Shown piece after piece: positions 1 through 9,171 of a stretch of DNA of 55,160 nucleotides (positions are counted from its first letter, which is position 1; each line of letters begins with the position of its first letter). The notes beneath the pieces are model-generated. The model searched no databases. It saw nothing but the letters and a program-made list of their open reading frames with translations, and had not been told where the DNA came from. A program made the translations under genes and the position numbers. The stretch is from Eubacterium sp. (lineage in GTDB: Bacteria; Bacillota; Clostridia; Oscillospirales; Acutalibacteraceae): the NCBI GenBank assembly GCA_017514345.1, contig JAFWKC010000113.1:1-55160 (forward strand), given 5' to 3'.

Positions 1-1
1 A

Positions 2-271
2 GGAGGGGAGCCCTATGAAAAAGCAAGGCAAACCCTGATAGCCCGGATTGATGATGGCAACCCTGCGGCGTTCCTCTGCCTTTTGCATAAGAATAAGGCG
101 TTCAGCAATTATAAATGGCACTGGTTTTTGATAAACGGCTATGATATTCGCGATGATAAAACGCTTATTAAAGCAGTAACGTACAGCGAATATGAGTGGC
201 TGGATTTTGAAGAGCTCTGGAATTCAGGTTATCCCCAGAAGGGCGGAATGGTTTTTGTAAGCCCGATATAA
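2..271 (+). CDS. hypothetical protein, 3' end only
   Basis: The reading frame is open from the window edge to a TAA stop, giving the last 89 residues of a protein whose start lies outside the window. The visible part is rich in aromatic and acidic residues (Trp-His-Trp near the middle, then an acidic YSEYEWLDFEEL segment) and has no membrane segment. I do not recognise the family. A perfect stem-loop terminator follows the stop codon, so this is the last gene of its transcript. An internal TTG could be mistaken for a start, but the frame continues upstream of it. Confidence 0.5.
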   Translation, partial: GGEPYEKARQTLIARIDDGNPAAFLCLLHKNKAFSNYKWHWFLINGYDIRDDKTLIKAVTYSEYEWLDFEELWNSGYPQKGGMVFVSPI

Positions 272-274
272 AAA

Positions 275-308
275 AGCACTAACAAGTAAAAGCTTGTTAG
301 TGCTTTTG
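275..308. terminator. bidirectional intrinsic terminator
   Basis: A perfect 12-bp stem (275-286 with 293-304) has a 6-nt loop and is flanked by A-runs on the left and T-runs on the right, so it can end both the rightward partial gene and the leftward surface-protein gene. Confidence 0.85.
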
Positions 309-319
309 TTTTTATGTTT

Positions 320-3097
320 TTAATTATTATTTAATCTCTTTTTGAACACGATTGTCGCAAGTAATATCAATGCAAAAGCTATAAATGCTGAAAAATAAAT
401 TTCTGCGTTATTGCCCGTTGCGGGAGAGGTTAAACTCTTTGAATCAGCAGTGTTTTCAGAGTCAGCGGTTTCTTCGTTTTCCTCAGCTTCTTCGTTTTCG
501 CTGCCGTTTGTGTTTTCCTCATCATCGGTAATCGGCGCAGGAGCAAGAACGTTTAGTATTCCTTGAACGTTTCCGTCGACAAAGGAAACCAAAACGGTGT
601 GTTCACCAGGTGCCAAGGTGTTGAGATAATCAGCTTTAAGGCTGACTTTAAGGCTGCCGCTCGATGCAATATAATTCTTTTCGCCAACGGTTTTGCCGTC
701 AATATTCAAGTCGGTGAACTTTCCAAAAACAAGGTCGTTTTCAATGTCGCTGACAACGGTGAACTCCGCATTTTCTTCGCTTCCCTGCGTCCATATGATT
801 TCGGAATCGCCCACAAAGCTGTATTTGGGAGCCTCATTAATTGTGTAGGTTCCTCCAACAAGCGTTATGTTGTAATTCGGGTTAGCGGCGGCAACGGTGA
901 TTTCATAGCTGCCAACAACATCGCTGTTTGCATTAGTGTTAAGCGAAACGCCGAGATTGTCGCCGTCAACGATTCTGCCGTCAACAGTATAGGTCAGGTC
1001 TGCAAGCGAAAAGCCCTTAAAGCTTTTCTTATCGTCTGCGGTAATTGTAATCGGTCTTTTGGTAACGTTAACGTTAATATCTGCCTGAACGGTTGTGTAG
1101 TTAACCGCGTCGTCGGGAGTGTATGTTGCCGAGAAGGTGTTATCTCCCACGTTGCCGACGAGCTGTTCGTCGTTATCCCAAGTCCAGTTTGAGGGCAGCG
1201 CCACGTCGGAAAGCTTTGTTCCGTAAACAGCGGTTATTCCCGTTGGTACAGAAGGATTTGAAGCCGCTTGGTAAATTGTGATTCCGTTTATTGCAACGCC
1301 CTCTTTGTAGTGCGCTGTTTCGGGGCGTACTGCCTTTAAAGTGTATTTTCCTGCGTTAACGGGCATATCGGTTGTATATGCGCTGTCATCCGCGCCCTCA
1401 GGCTTGTAATAGTAGGCAACGAGGGCGTGTTCGGGGTTGCTGCTGAGAGCAAGCCTCGGATTGATGGGAGCTTCGCCGTAAGTCCAGTTTTCAAGAATAA
1501 GAGCGGGTTCAAGCGCCTTCTTTTCAAAAGTGAAAGTTTTCGAAACGGAATACGTCTTAACGTTATTCGTATCCCTTGAATCCGTAATCGTGATAACTGC
1601 ATTATAATCCGTGCAAGCGTTTGGAAATGAAGTGTATTCAATCGGGTTTTCGCCGATAGTTTGATAGGTCAGTTTTGCCTGAACGTAATTATGCGTTGCG
1701 TTTGCAAGGTCATCCTTTCCGCTGAGCGTTATTGATGATACCTGAGGGGAAAGAAAGGTGATTTTATCAGGAACGTTGGCGCTGACTGTGAGCTTGCTGT
1801 CCGTCCAGGGACAGCCGTCCTCAGAGCAGATAACCTCTATGCCAAAGTCATTTGTGCAGTTAACATAGCTCAGATTGTGAATATGCGCTTTTTTGAAGGT
1901 TGCGCAAACCGCCGTGTCGGCTGCAATATCAGAGATTTCCAATTCATAAGAAACTCCTCCGTTTGGCTGATACTGCGTGCTTGTGGGCTGCGCTTCCTGA
2001 CCGTTAATGCTTAAAGTGTCAATCTCATATCCGTAATCGGGCGTTATCGCAAGGGTTACGTCCTTTCCGCCGGGAACAGAATAGGTAAGCGGTGCCGAAG
2101 TGGTTCCGCCACTAAGCTCTGCGGCTTCGGTGCTGTTAACAGTGCCGTCCGCCCAAAGAGAAATGCTGCCTTTTTCGCCTGCTGCGGTTTCAAGAGAGAA
2201 AGCGTTAACAGGTGTGAAAAACGCGATTTCAAGCGGCGCAACGTTTGTTCCTGCGGAACTCCACACTCTTGAAGAAAAGCCGCTTTTTGCAGTGCCGACA
2301 GTTGCGAAGCCCTCGGAATAATCTCCGTTGGAAGAACCGCTTCCAACAAAACGAATTCCGTAGCTTCCCGAAGTTTTTCCTTCAACAACGTTCAGCGCGC
2401 TGTTTTCGGTGGTGTAAATATCCGAGCCATCAGCAATTCCGCCGAGGGGTTCCATTGATTCGGAATAGCAATAATGTCCCGAAGCGTCAACGATTTGAGC
2501 GAAATTGTCGTTTCCTATGCGGTTGGTGTTGATTTGATTTGCGGCGAATATCATCGTGTCGCTGTCGCCTGCGTTGCTGACAGAAAATGTTATTGCGCTT
2601 CTGACTGCAATATGCTTTTTTTCATTAACCGATAATGGCGCATAAACAAGGGGCATATTGGCATTGTTTGTAATTCGGGCAAATTTAAGATAATCATAGT
2701 AGGAAGCGGTGCCGTTCTTGCCGATGGTTGTAACGTCGTTGAATTTAACAACAAGGTTCTTACGTGTGCCGTCGGCTAAAATTGCAGCGTTTGCAAAGGT
2801 GAGTGTGAAATATGCGAGTCCCGTATATCCGGATTTAACTCCGCATTTCGGCGCATAAACATATCCGTCATCATCAAGACGAAAACCAACGCTGTAATCG
2901 GGATGATAGAGCACAACATTATCCCTTGTGATTTTTGAGTTATCAATGCGAACCGTGCTGATTGGCGCGGCGCTCAAAAAGGTTGAATCCGTTCCAAAAG
3001 CTTTAACTTCGGGCGCGTCGCTTGCGTGAGCGGCAATCGGAATAGCCGTTATAATAATCAGCATTGCAAGCAATGCAGTAAAAATCCTCTTTTTCAT
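320..3097 (-). CDS. sortase-anchored surface protein with MBG/Ig-like domains
   Basis: This 925-aa protein begins with a Sec signal peptide (Lys-Lys-Arg, a hydrophobic core, cleavage after about residue 25). It ends with a cell-wall sorting signal: SPATG at residues 891-895, a hydrophobic helix and a Lys-Lys-Arg tail. SPxTG is a known variant of the LPxTG motif in Clostridia. The middle is beta-rich; roughly residues 690-800 look like an MBG/YDG-type Ig-like domain, and an acidic Asn/Glu spacer (about 850-885) precedes the anchor. The start has a good AAGGAG ribosome site. It is a single gene ended by the terminator near 290. The ligand is unknown; an adhesin or glycan-binding role is only a guess. 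Confidence 0.75.
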   Translation of the reverse strand: MKKRIFTALLAMLIIITAIPIAAHASDAPEVKAFGTDSTFLSAAPISTVRIDNSKITRDNVVLYHPDYSVGFRLDDDGYVYAPKCGVKSGYTGLAYFTLTFANAAILADGTRKNLVVKFNDVTTIGKNGTASYYDYLKFARITNNANMPLVYAPLSVNEKKHIAVRSAITFSVSNAGDSDTMIFAANQINTNRIGNDNFAQIVDASGHYCYSESMEPLGGIADGSDIYTTENSALNVVEGKTSGSYGIRFVGSGSSNGDYSEGFATVGTAKSGFSSRVWSSAGTNVAPLEIAFFTPVNAFSLETAAGEKGSISLWADGTVNSTEAAELSGGTTSAPLTYSVPGGKDVTLAITPDYGYEIDTLSINGQEAQPTSTQYQPNGGVSYELEISDIAADTAVCATFKKAHIHNLSYVNCTNDFGIEVICSEDGCPWTDSKLTVSANVPDKITFLSPQVSSITLSGKDDLANATHNYVQAKLTYQTIGENPIEYTSFPNACTDYNAVITITDSRDTNNVKTYSVSKTFTFEKKALEPALILENWTYGEAPINPRLALSSNPEHALVAYYYKPEGADDSAYTTDMPVNAGKYTLKAVRPETAHYKEGVAINGITIYQAASNPSVPTGITAVYGTKLSDVALPSNWTWDNDEQLVGNVGDNTFSATYTPDDAVNYTTVQADINVNVTKRPITITADDKKSFKGFSLADLTYTVDGRIVDGDNLGVSLNTNANSDVVGSYEITVAAANPNYNITLVGGTYTINEAPKYSFVGDSEIIWTQGSEENAEFTVVSDIENDLVFGKFTDLNIDGKTVGEKNYIASSGSLKVSLKADYLNTLAPGEHTVLVSFVDGNVQGILNVLAPAPITDDEENTNGSENEEAEENEETADSENTADSKSLTSPATGNNAEIYFSAFIAFALILLATIVFKKRLNNN

Positions 3098-3207
3098 AAA
3101 GAAGCTCCTTTACAATTTCTTGATTTTATTATAAACTACCAAAACAAATTATGCAACACTGTGTTATATATTAAATATAGTTACGTGTTTGTGAGTTCAA
3201 AACAAGA

Positions 3208-3270
3208 CGGTGGATTCTCCTCTCTGGCTATCGAACAGTCCACCGGACTGTTCTCCCAAATTTGCCCAGC
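3208..3270 (-). repeat. tRNA-tail repeat unit, partial
   Basis: This stretch matches the tail unit at 17788-17850. It has GGTGGATTC, a short pyrimidine run, a CTATCGAA box, an 8-bp hairpin (ACAGTCC-ACC-GGACTGT core), then a CCCAAATTTGCCCAGCAA box. It runs directly into a tRNA-Tyr fragment. Nothing here looks coding; short frames in it are tRNA-derived artefacts. Confidence 0.6.
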
Positions 3271-3326
3271 AAGTCGTTGACGTCAGATTTACAGTCTGAT
3301 CCCTTTGGCCACTCGGGAACTCTTCC
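3271..3326 (-). pseudogene. tRNA-Tyr 5' fragment
   Basis: These 56 bases are identical to 18148-18203, the 5' two thirds of the intact tRNA-Tyr on the same strand, including the GTA anticodon. The T arm and 3' acceptor strand are missing and are replaced by tail-repeat sequence, so this cannot fold as a tRNA. Immediately to the right lie 20 bases of the tRNA-Thr 3' end (3331-3350), in the same order as at the intact locus. Confidence 0.8.
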
Positions 3327-3350
3327 ATATTGGAGCTGGTGAACGGACTT

Positions 3351-3460
3351 TCCTCTCAACTATCAAACAGTCCACTGGACTGTTTTCCCAATCGCAGCAC
3401 CTTGCGCTACTCTTGGAGTTCGTTTCTCGTCCGTTTGAGAGGAAAAAGTCGTTACCAAAT
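3351..3460 (-). repeat. second degenerate tRNA-tail unit
   Basis: It contains a CTATCAAA box and the hairpin ACAGTCC-ACT-GGACTGT (about 3367-3383) followed by TTCCCAA, as in the other tail units, and then unrelated sequence up to the tRNA-Thr fragment. It appears to have interrupted a tRNA-Thr 3' end. Confidence 0.5.
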
Positions 3461-3507
3461 TGGAGCTGGTGAACGGACTCGAACCCCTGACCTGCTGATT
3501 ACAAATC
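3461..3507 (-). pseudogene. tRNA-Thr 3'-half fragment (candidate attL)
   Basis: It matches the 3' half of the intact tRNA-Thr (18209-18255) at 46 of 47 positions, from the CCA end through the TGT anticodon, and then diverges abruptly. A displaced tRNA 3' half is the usual scar left when an integrative element inserts into a tRNA gene and supplies its own replacement half. The likely partner is the intact tRNA at 18209-18284. Confidence 0.75.
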
Positions 3508-3580
3508 GCGACTTCTGATATAACAAACAGCCACAAACCGCACCGTTGAGACATTTTTCAGCGTTTCAGTTTGAGAGAAA

Positions 3581-3664
3581 ATTGACCACTTACACCATAT
3601 TTATCCAAGTTTTCACACGGCTTTTAATTCATAAGTGGTCAATAAGTGGTCAAATAAGTGGTCA
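3581..3664. repeat. ataagtggtca repeats (possible integrase arm sites)
   Basis: Three near-tandem direct copies of ataagtggtca occur at 3631-3641, 3642-3652 and 3654-3664, and one inverted copy of its core lies at 3581-3592. The same 11-mer recurs at 8951-8983 and 17675-17696, next to cores that match the tRNA-Thr gene. Short direct repeats beside a tRNA-derived core are typical arm-type binding sites of tyrosine integrases. That role is inferred. Confidence 0.5.
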
Positions 3665-3799
3665 AAATAAAATTGAAAAAAACAGTTTTGGAGAATGAAA
3701 AAGATGTAATTTTAGTAAGTGGAATACCTAATGTTACCAACATAGTAGAGTAATTATTCTTTTTGCGAGGTTTCCCCATGCTGACTCCTCAACCTCTTT

Positions 3800-3827
3800 G
3801 GGCTGCCTCACTTCCGTGAGACAGCCC
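3800..3827. terminator. GC-rich stem-loop, weak terminator candidate
   Basis: The stem GGGCTG/CAGCCC continues into CTCAC/GTGAG around a 4-nt loop. It lies just beyond the stop of the 49-aa gene read leftward, but it has no clear T-run on that strand. It may be a terminator or a processing hairpin. Confidence 0.35.
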
Positions 3828-3841
3828 CTTATCTTTTACTG

Positions 3842-3991
3842 TTAAATTTCAATTGCAATATCCGAGCTTTCCCAATCGTAAGTTACTATTCCGAGCTTTC
3901 CTTCGGGGGGTTTGCCCGATGTTGTGATAACATCATTATTCCTTAAGATTACAGCCTTAAATTCAGGCTCTTTATATTCATAATTTTTCAT
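3842..3991 (-). CDS. 49-aa small protein, companion of the large surface protein
   Basis: An ATG at 3991-3989 opens a 49-codon frame ending in TAA at 3844-3842. A strong AGGAGG ribosome site lies 8 nt upstream, and the gene begins 14 nt after the stop of the 1503-aa gene, so the two are very likely co-transcribed. The peptide starts MKNYEYKEPEF and continues to a VITTSG motif, then an acidic C-terminus. From memory, short peptides of the form K-x-Y-x-x-P-x-F with a later DVITTS motif are common beside surface or secreted proteins in Ruminococcus-type Clostridia. I cannot assign a function: a precursor peptide or a secretion companion are possibilities. It has no signal peptide or membrane segment. 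Confidence 0.7.
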   Translation of the reverse strand: MKNYEYKEPEFKAVILRNNDVITTSGKPPEGKLGIVTYDWESSDIAIEI

Positions 3992-4005
3992 GCTCAAGCC
4001 CTCCT

Positions 4006-7000
4006 TTAATTCTTAAAATAGTTTTTAGCCGCAACGCCGTAATAGAACAAACTTCTGCCTAAATCTCCGCCCTTTGCTTTGGCGTACTGATTAATGTTTA
4101 ATTTCAGCGTTACACCGTCGTATTCAATAACATTTGTTCCGTCGAAGTTTTCGGCAAGTATTCCGGTTATATCAAGGCATACCTTTGTTGTGCCTTCAAC
4201 AATGGTCGGCGGTATTTCACGAACATTGCCGTTTGCATCGGTTACCGTTGCAACAAGTCCGTCCGCAACGCACTGAGCCTCCGTTTTATTGATGTAAACA
4301 CGAAGCGTGGGAACTGATTTTGCAACATAGGAATAGCTCTTGAAGATTCCGCTTGTTCCCGACAGCTCAATAACTCCCGGGATTGTTACGGAAGCCGTGT
4401 TGATATAATCCTGCGATTCAAAGGCGCCCTCGTTATAGTTGAATTCATCACTGCAAGCCTTGCCGTAATCGAGCATCGCCTTTGCAAGCTCAACGAGCTG
4501 CTGTTCCTTTTCATCATCGGAATCCTTATATAAATCTATAATCGCCTCGCAGTAATCCTTAACCGAGGTTGTGAATGTTCGGGAATAATCGCCGTCGCTG
4601 ATTTCAACGGTAACTTCATCCCTCATCTGAGCAGGAGCGGCAAGAATTTTGATAACGTATCTGCCGTCCTCATCGTCCCTGCAGGAAGCAAGCTCCTTGC
4701 CCGAGTAGGTTTCGGTTTTTGAAGTCGGAATCTGTTTGTCGGGGTCGTTATAGGTAACCGTTACGCTTGCGTTTTCGCCGTCCTTGATGTCAAGATAGAG
4801 ATTCATATGAATGCAGTCATCAAGGCTGAGACTGAAGGCGTCCTCGGTTGGTTTGGCGTCTATTGTGTAGCAGGTTACCGTTTCGCCCGCATCGTCCTCA
4901 TAGGTCCATGTTCGCATTGCATAGCCCTCGGGAAGATTATCGGGCTCGTAAACACATGTTCCCGTATAGAATCCTCGCTTGACCTTCAAAACCTCATAAA
5001 CCACAGGGTCGTCATCAATTTTCTGAAGCGTATAATCAAACAGAGGCGCACTCAGAATTCTGACTATATTGTCATTACCGCCGCGTTCGCTCGCCGCGTC
5101 TGCAAAGCTCAGATAGTAATCAATGTGTTCGCCGTTGGGCTTTTCAACAGCAGCCTCATACGGAACCCAGACTCCCGTGATTTCCAAATCCTCGGTTATT
5201 GTTTTTCCTAAAAACGGAGTTCCGTAAGTGCTATAGCTCGTTCCCTCAAAGAAAGCAACAAAGTGGCTTCCGGGGTTCATATCTTCGGGAAGATACGGAA
5301 TCGGCGGGAAATACCAGCCTTCGGGATACGGGAATTTAAGTATAATGTCGGTGTGCCCGATAACGGTTAAAACAGGTGGAAGTATTTTTATAATAGTTGA
5401 AATATTCTGATTATAAGTTGCCCAGATATCGTTAACGCAATCGGGTAAAGGATCCGAAGCAGCGTCAAGAATTGAAATACCGGTGTCGATGGTTACCCAG
5501 TGGAATTTATGGTTTGTATATTTCTTTGAACCGTCTGCCTGTTCCTCTTCTTCCAGACACTCGGATTCCGAATCGGAAACATCAACATTTACACTTGACG
5601 CGGCAGCGCCTTCAACAACTACCGAAGCGCCTGAACCGAGAACGATTTCAACTCCGGTTCCGACAACTATTACGGTTACCGTTGTGCCGGTAGCAATTTC
5701 AATAATATCGGAATCATCGCCCTCGCCGTCAACATACGCCTTGTCTTCTGTTCTGTAATAATATGTGACATTGTTTTCTGTGTCTTTTCTCTTGTAGTCC
5801 GTAATGTCGGCATTGAAGCCTGCATGCTCTATGCGAAGAACGTCATAAGTAAGGCTGTTCATACTGTAAGGCGCGTCTGCGTCAGCAAGAAGCGTAATAA
5901 CCGTGCCGCCCTTTGCTTTTTCAGACTCCTGAATAGCATCGCTTAAGGTTGTAAAGCGTTTATCTCCGACTTTAGCGACAAACTGAGTTGCGGTAAATGT
6001 GGCAGTGTATGTTACATTTCCGCTTACAGTGCTTATTTCCGGCGACCATTTATCAAATGTATATGTATAATGCTCGTCGTCGGGCTTTGTTGGCGTTTCG
6101 CCGTCATAGTTCGGAATAGTTCCTTCCTCGACATTCTCGTCTGTTTCAAGAACGGTTCCATCATAGTTTTGCCATATTACCGTATAGGTATTAATCTTCG
6201 GCACCGCCGTAAAGGTTGCAGTATATACTGCGTCACCCGTTGCGGCAACCACCTCGGGAGTCCAGCCCTCAAAGGTGTATGTGTACTCCTCATCGTCGGG
6301 CTTTGTCGGCGTTTCGCCGTCATAGTTCGGAACGTCTCCCTCGGGAAGTCTTGTATCCGTTTCAAGAACAGTGCCGTCATAATTCTTCCATATAATAGTA
6401 TAAGGTATATAGAGCTTGAGCTGACCGCTTTCAGCGTTTATTCCTACAAAGCAATTGGGGTTATCGCTTACAAATCTTTCGGCAACATTATAAGCCGTGT
6501 TTTCGCTATTGGTTATATCTCCCTCAGTATCCGACCTTTTAACGCCGATTAAAGCGTCGTTTGAGAGTTCTCCCGTTACGGCGATAATACCGTTTGAACT
6601 GAGATTTATATTATTCGGGTTATTGCCTGTTGAAAGATTGTCAGAAACTATCGGCGAACCGGATATATTCACTATGTCATTTTCGCTTATATGAATTCCG
6701 CCGCCGTTGCCAGATTTGTTATTTGTTATTGAGCCGCCGTTCAGATTAACCGCATTTGCAACTGTGTCGGAAAGGTATATTCCGCCGCCCCAACCGTTTG
6801 TGCGGTTATAGATTATCTGACCACCATTAATATTTGCGGTGCCTGAATTGGCAATACCGCCGCCTTTATAAGCGGAATTTCCGATAATCGTTGTACCGTT
6901 CATAGTGAAGGTTCCGCTGTTTCTAATTGCACCGCCGACCAGCGAACTGCCGCTTGCGCCCGTAATATATCCGCCGCTGAAGGTTGAATATTCGCCCTCG

Positions 7001-8517
7001 GCACTGTCGTTAACAGTTGCAAGAGAGTTTTCAACAGTATATCTGTGTTGAGTATTGCCGCTGTCATTAAGAGTCAGCTGTGCTTCTGAAGGAACGGTAA
7101 TAACGCTGTAATCCGAGCCGCTTGCTCTCAGTCCGAAACCGTTAAGGTCAATGGTATGAGCGCCGTCCGGAACGGTAATGGTTGCATCTGTATCTATATC
7201 CGCAAGAAGAGTGAGCGTGCTGCCCTGAGTCCAGTTCTCTGCTCTGATTGCATTTTCAAATTTACCGTATAAAACTTCACCGATTTTTGCAACAGGAGTG
7301 ACTGTTTTAAAGGTTGCCCTGTAAACCGTATTGCCGGTTGCGGCAACTACCTCGGGCGACCAATCATCAAAGACGTAAAGTCCCTGAAAATCGTCGGGCT
7401 TTACAGGCGTTTCACCGTTATAAACCGGAATTTCACCCTCAGCGACATTTTCGTCTGTTTCAAGAACACTGTCGTTTGTGTTGAGCCATGTAACAATATA
7501 CGGTGTATGCAGCTTGAGCTGTCCGCTTGAAGAATCCTTGCCGACAACATAATCGGAGTTATCGCTGGTAAACTTGGCTATATTGTTATATTCGGTATTT
7601 TCACTGTTTGTCAGTACGCCTTCACCGTTTGAGCTTCTGACTCCTATTGATGCTCCTTTTCCAAGAGCTCCCGTTACGCTGATAAATCCGCCCTGAGCAA
7701 GATTGATATTATTGAGTTCATACTCAGGATTTGAGTTAATCGAATAGTTATCCTCAACAATCGGCGAGCCTGAAAGATTAACCGTGTCTTTGTTTGATAT
7801 ATGTATTCCGCCGCCGTTTCCGGCTCCGTTACAGACTATTTCACCGCCCGAAAGATTAACGGTGTTGACCGCTTCGTCGGAAAGATATATTCCGCCGCCC
7901 CAGCCTATTGCACGGTTATAGGTTATCTTTCCGCCGTTGATATCAGCATTGCCGACGTTGAAGATGCCTCCGCCTTTAGCGCCGGTGTAGTTACCTATGA
8001 TTGTTCCGCCGTTCATTGTTAAGGTTCCGCTGTTTTTAATTGCGCCGCCCTCAAGCGATTCGCCGCTTGCACCCGTAATATATCCGCCGTTGAAGGTTGA
8101 ATAGTCACCCTCGGCGCTGTCGTTAACGGTTGCAAGAGAGTTTTCATCGAGTGTGTATTTATGCTCGGCGCTGCCCGAGTCGTTCAAGATAAGCTCTGAA
8201 CCCGAAGGAATGGTAATAACGCTGTAATCCGAGCCGCTTGCTCTCAGTCCGAAGCCGTTCAAATCAAGAATATGCCTGCCCGAAGGAACAACTATTGATT
8301 CGCTTACATCAATATCTCTCAAAAGAGTAAGTGTTGAGTTCTCAGTCCAATAATCGGACATAACGGCTACCGAAATACTCGGATAAAATATATCTTTGAT
8401 TCCGTTATATATCTTTGCGTCAAATGTTGAATCCGCATATGCCGTCAAGACATTAAGCGGACTTATCATCATTAAAACCGACAGCATTATGCTGATATAA
8501 GCCTTTAGTTTTTTCAT
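4006..8517 (-). CDS. large secreted repeat protein (beta-helix plus InlB-type repeats)
   Basis: This 1503-aa protein has a signal peptide (about residues 1-28). Two near-identical blocks follow (roughly residues 45-400 and 405-765). Each contains Gly-rich GGGIxN-type right-handed beta-helix repeats and an InlB/Listeria-Bacteroides-type repeat (a Y-T-V-I-W-x-N-Y-D-G-T-V-L pattern); an extra InlB-type repeat follows. The rest is beta-rich with an acidic segment, and the last 250 residues resemble the C-terminal module of many clostridial surface proteins, without an LPxTG anchor. The start has a GGGAGG ribosome site. It is probably cell-surface attached or secreted; a glycan-binding or adhesive role is inferred. 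The small gene at 3842-3991 follows in the same transcript. Confidence 0.7.
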   Translation of the reverse strand: MKKLKAYISIMLSVLMMISPLNVLTAYADSTFDAKIYNGIKDIFYPSISVAVMSDYWTENSTLTLLRDIDVSESIVVPSGRHILDLNGFGLRASGSDYSVITIPSGSELILNDSGSAEHKYTLDENSLATVNDSAEGDYSTFNGGYITGASGESLEGGAIKNSGTLTMNGGTIIGNYTGAKGGGIFNVGNADINGGKITYNRAIGWGGGIYLSDEAVNTVNLSGGEIVCNGAGNGGGIHISNKDTVNLSGSPIVEDNYSINSNPEYELNNINLAQGGFISVTGALGKGASIGVRSSNGEGVLTNSENTEYNNIAKFTSDNSDYVVGKDSSSGQLKLHTPYIVTWLNTNDSVLETDENVAEGEIPVYNGETPVKPDDFQGLYVFDDWSPEVVAATGNTVYRATFKTVTPVAKIGEVLYGKFENAIRAENWTQGSTLTLLADIDTDATITVPDGAHTIDLNGFGLRASGSDYSVITVPSEAQLTLNDSGNTQHRYTVENSLATVNDSAEGEYSTFSGGYITGASGSSLVGGAIRNSGTFTMNGTTIIGNSAYKGGGIANSGTANINGGQIIYNRTNGWGGGIYLSDTVANAVNLNGGSITNNKSGNGGGIHISENDIVNISGSPIVSDNLSTGNNPNNINLSSNGIIAVTGELSNDALIGVKRSDTEGDITNSENTAYNVAERFVSDNPNCFVGINAESGQLKLYIPYTIIWKNYDGTVLETDTRLPEGDVPNYDGETPTKPDDEEYTYTFEGWTPEVVAATGDAVYTATFTAVPKINTYTVIWQNYDGTVLETDENVEEGTIPNYDGETPTKPDDEHYTYTFDKWSPEISTVSGNVTYTATFTATQFVAKVGDKRFTTLSDAIQESEKAKGGTVITLLADADAPYSMNSLTYDVLRIEHAGFNADITDYKRKDTENNVTYYYRTEDKAYVDGEGDDSDIIEIATGTTVTVIVVGTGVEIVLGSGASVVVEGAAASSVNVDVSDSESECLEEEEQADGSKKYTNHKFHWVTIDTGISILDAASDPLPDCVNDIWATYNQNISTIIKILPPVLTVIGHTDIILKFPYPEGWYFPPIPYLPEDMNPGSHFVAFFEGTSYSTYGTPFLGKTITEDLEITGVWVPYEAAVEKPNGEHIDYYLSFADAASERGGNDNIVRILSAPLFDYTLQKIDDDPVVYEVLKVKRGFYTGTCVYEPDNLPEGYAMRTWTYEDDAGETVTCYTIDAKPTEDAFSLSLDDCIHMNLYLDIKDGENASVTVTYNDPDKQIPTSKTETYSGKELASCRDDEDGRYVIKILAAPAQMRDEVTVEISDGDYSRTFTTSVKDYCEAIIDLYKDSDDEKEQQLVELAKAMLDYGKACSDEFNYNEGAFESQDYINTASVTIPGVIELSGTSGIFKSYSYVAKSVPTLRVYINKTEAQCVADGLVATVTDANGNVREIPPTIVEGTTKVCLDITGILAENFDGTNVIEYDGVTLKLNINQYAKAKGGDLGRSLFYYGVAAKNYFKN

Positions 8518-8731
8518 AAGAAAGCCTCCCTTTATGCTTTGCTGAAAAAATGTTTGGTAGATAAAATCTTACAAAGAATGACAACTTCTTTCTATTATTT
8601 ATTTGATTTTATCAAAAAAGCAAGCGTTTTTCAAGAGCTTTGTGAACGTTTATTTAAAATATTTTAAATAAACAAAAAACTTACGGTGAGCCTGCAGCGA
8701 AAGCGGTTATCCTCTGTTAAAAAGCACAAAA

Positions 8732-8758
8732 ATAAAGCCACCTGAAAGATGGCTTTAT
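8732..8758. terminator. stem-loop, terminator candidate
   Basis: A 9-bp inverted repeat (ataaagcca/tggctttat) with a 9-nt loop lies upstream of the large surface gene. A second hairpin (8833-8840 with 8850-8857) lies 75 nt to the right. No gene adjoins either on the left-hand reading, so the transcript they end is unknown. Confidence 0.4.
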
Positions 8759-8950
8759 CTGTAATAATACCTTATCAGAACTTGTTTTCACACGCAACTG
8801 CGTATAGACCCGTATTTTGAATAAAACAAAAGAAGTCCTGTCTCAACGGCAGGACTTTATCATATCTTACAAATAAAAACGAATAATTGGACATTAAAAG
8901 AATATAGTTTTAAGGATTGGCTTTCTAAAACAAAATAATAGTGAAAAAAA

Positions 8951-9020
8951 TAAGTGGTCAGATAAGTGGTCAATAAGTGGTCAAGGGCGTTTTTGGGCAG
9001 TTTTTGACCTGCTGATTATT
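8951..9020. repeat. arm repeats plus tRNA-Thr-like core, direct repeat copy 1
   Basis: Three copies of the taagtggtca motif are followed by a 37-bp block ending in tgacctgctgatta (9005-9018), the same 14 bases found inside the tRNA-Thr gene (18236-18249). The last 59 bp (8962-9020) repeat at 17675-17733 with one mismatch. The two copies enclose the dehydratase/nickel operon and the GH78 gene, which suggests recombination scars of an integrative element. Confidence 0.7.
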
Positions 9021-9072
9021 ATGAGTTTTTGATAATTTTACAGGGACATTTTTCGGACTCTGACATTAATTT

Positions 9073-9108
9073 AAGCCACCAAAGGTGAATCTTTGGCGGC
9101 TTGTTTTT
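9073..9108. terminator. intrinsic terminator-like stem-loop
   Basis: A 12-bp stem with one mismatch (9073-9084 with 9091-9102) is followed by a T-run. A second A/T-flanked hairpin lies at 9125-9150, just before a tRNA-Tyr 3'-end fragment. I see no gene upstream that they would terminate. Confidence 0.5.
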
Positions 9109-9124
9109 GTTCCCTAAAAGTGCG

Positions 9125-9171
9125 AAAAACCGCCTTTTCAAGCGGTTTTTCGTGGTGGAAGAGGGTGGATT
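9125..9171 (-). repeat. terminator plus tRNA-Tyr 3'-end fragment
   Basis: A hairpin flanked by A5 and T5 (9125-9150) is followed by 19 bases (9153-9171) identical to the CCA end and T arm of tRNA-Tyr (18119-18137). The same order of terminator then tRNA 3' end occurs at 17900-17955 and 18082-18137. This is a relic of the tRNA-tail structure; no full tRNA is present here. Confidence 0.6.

Noticed and set aside
563-1192. 209-codon plus-strand frame opposite the surface protein
   Set aside because: It is an antisense shadow; the minus-strand protein has a signal peptide and sorting signal.
3208-3507. Functional tRNA genes in the left tRNA array
   Set aside because: The tRNA-Tyr copy lacks the T arm and 3' acceptor, and the tRNA-Thr copy lacks its 5' half; neither can fold.
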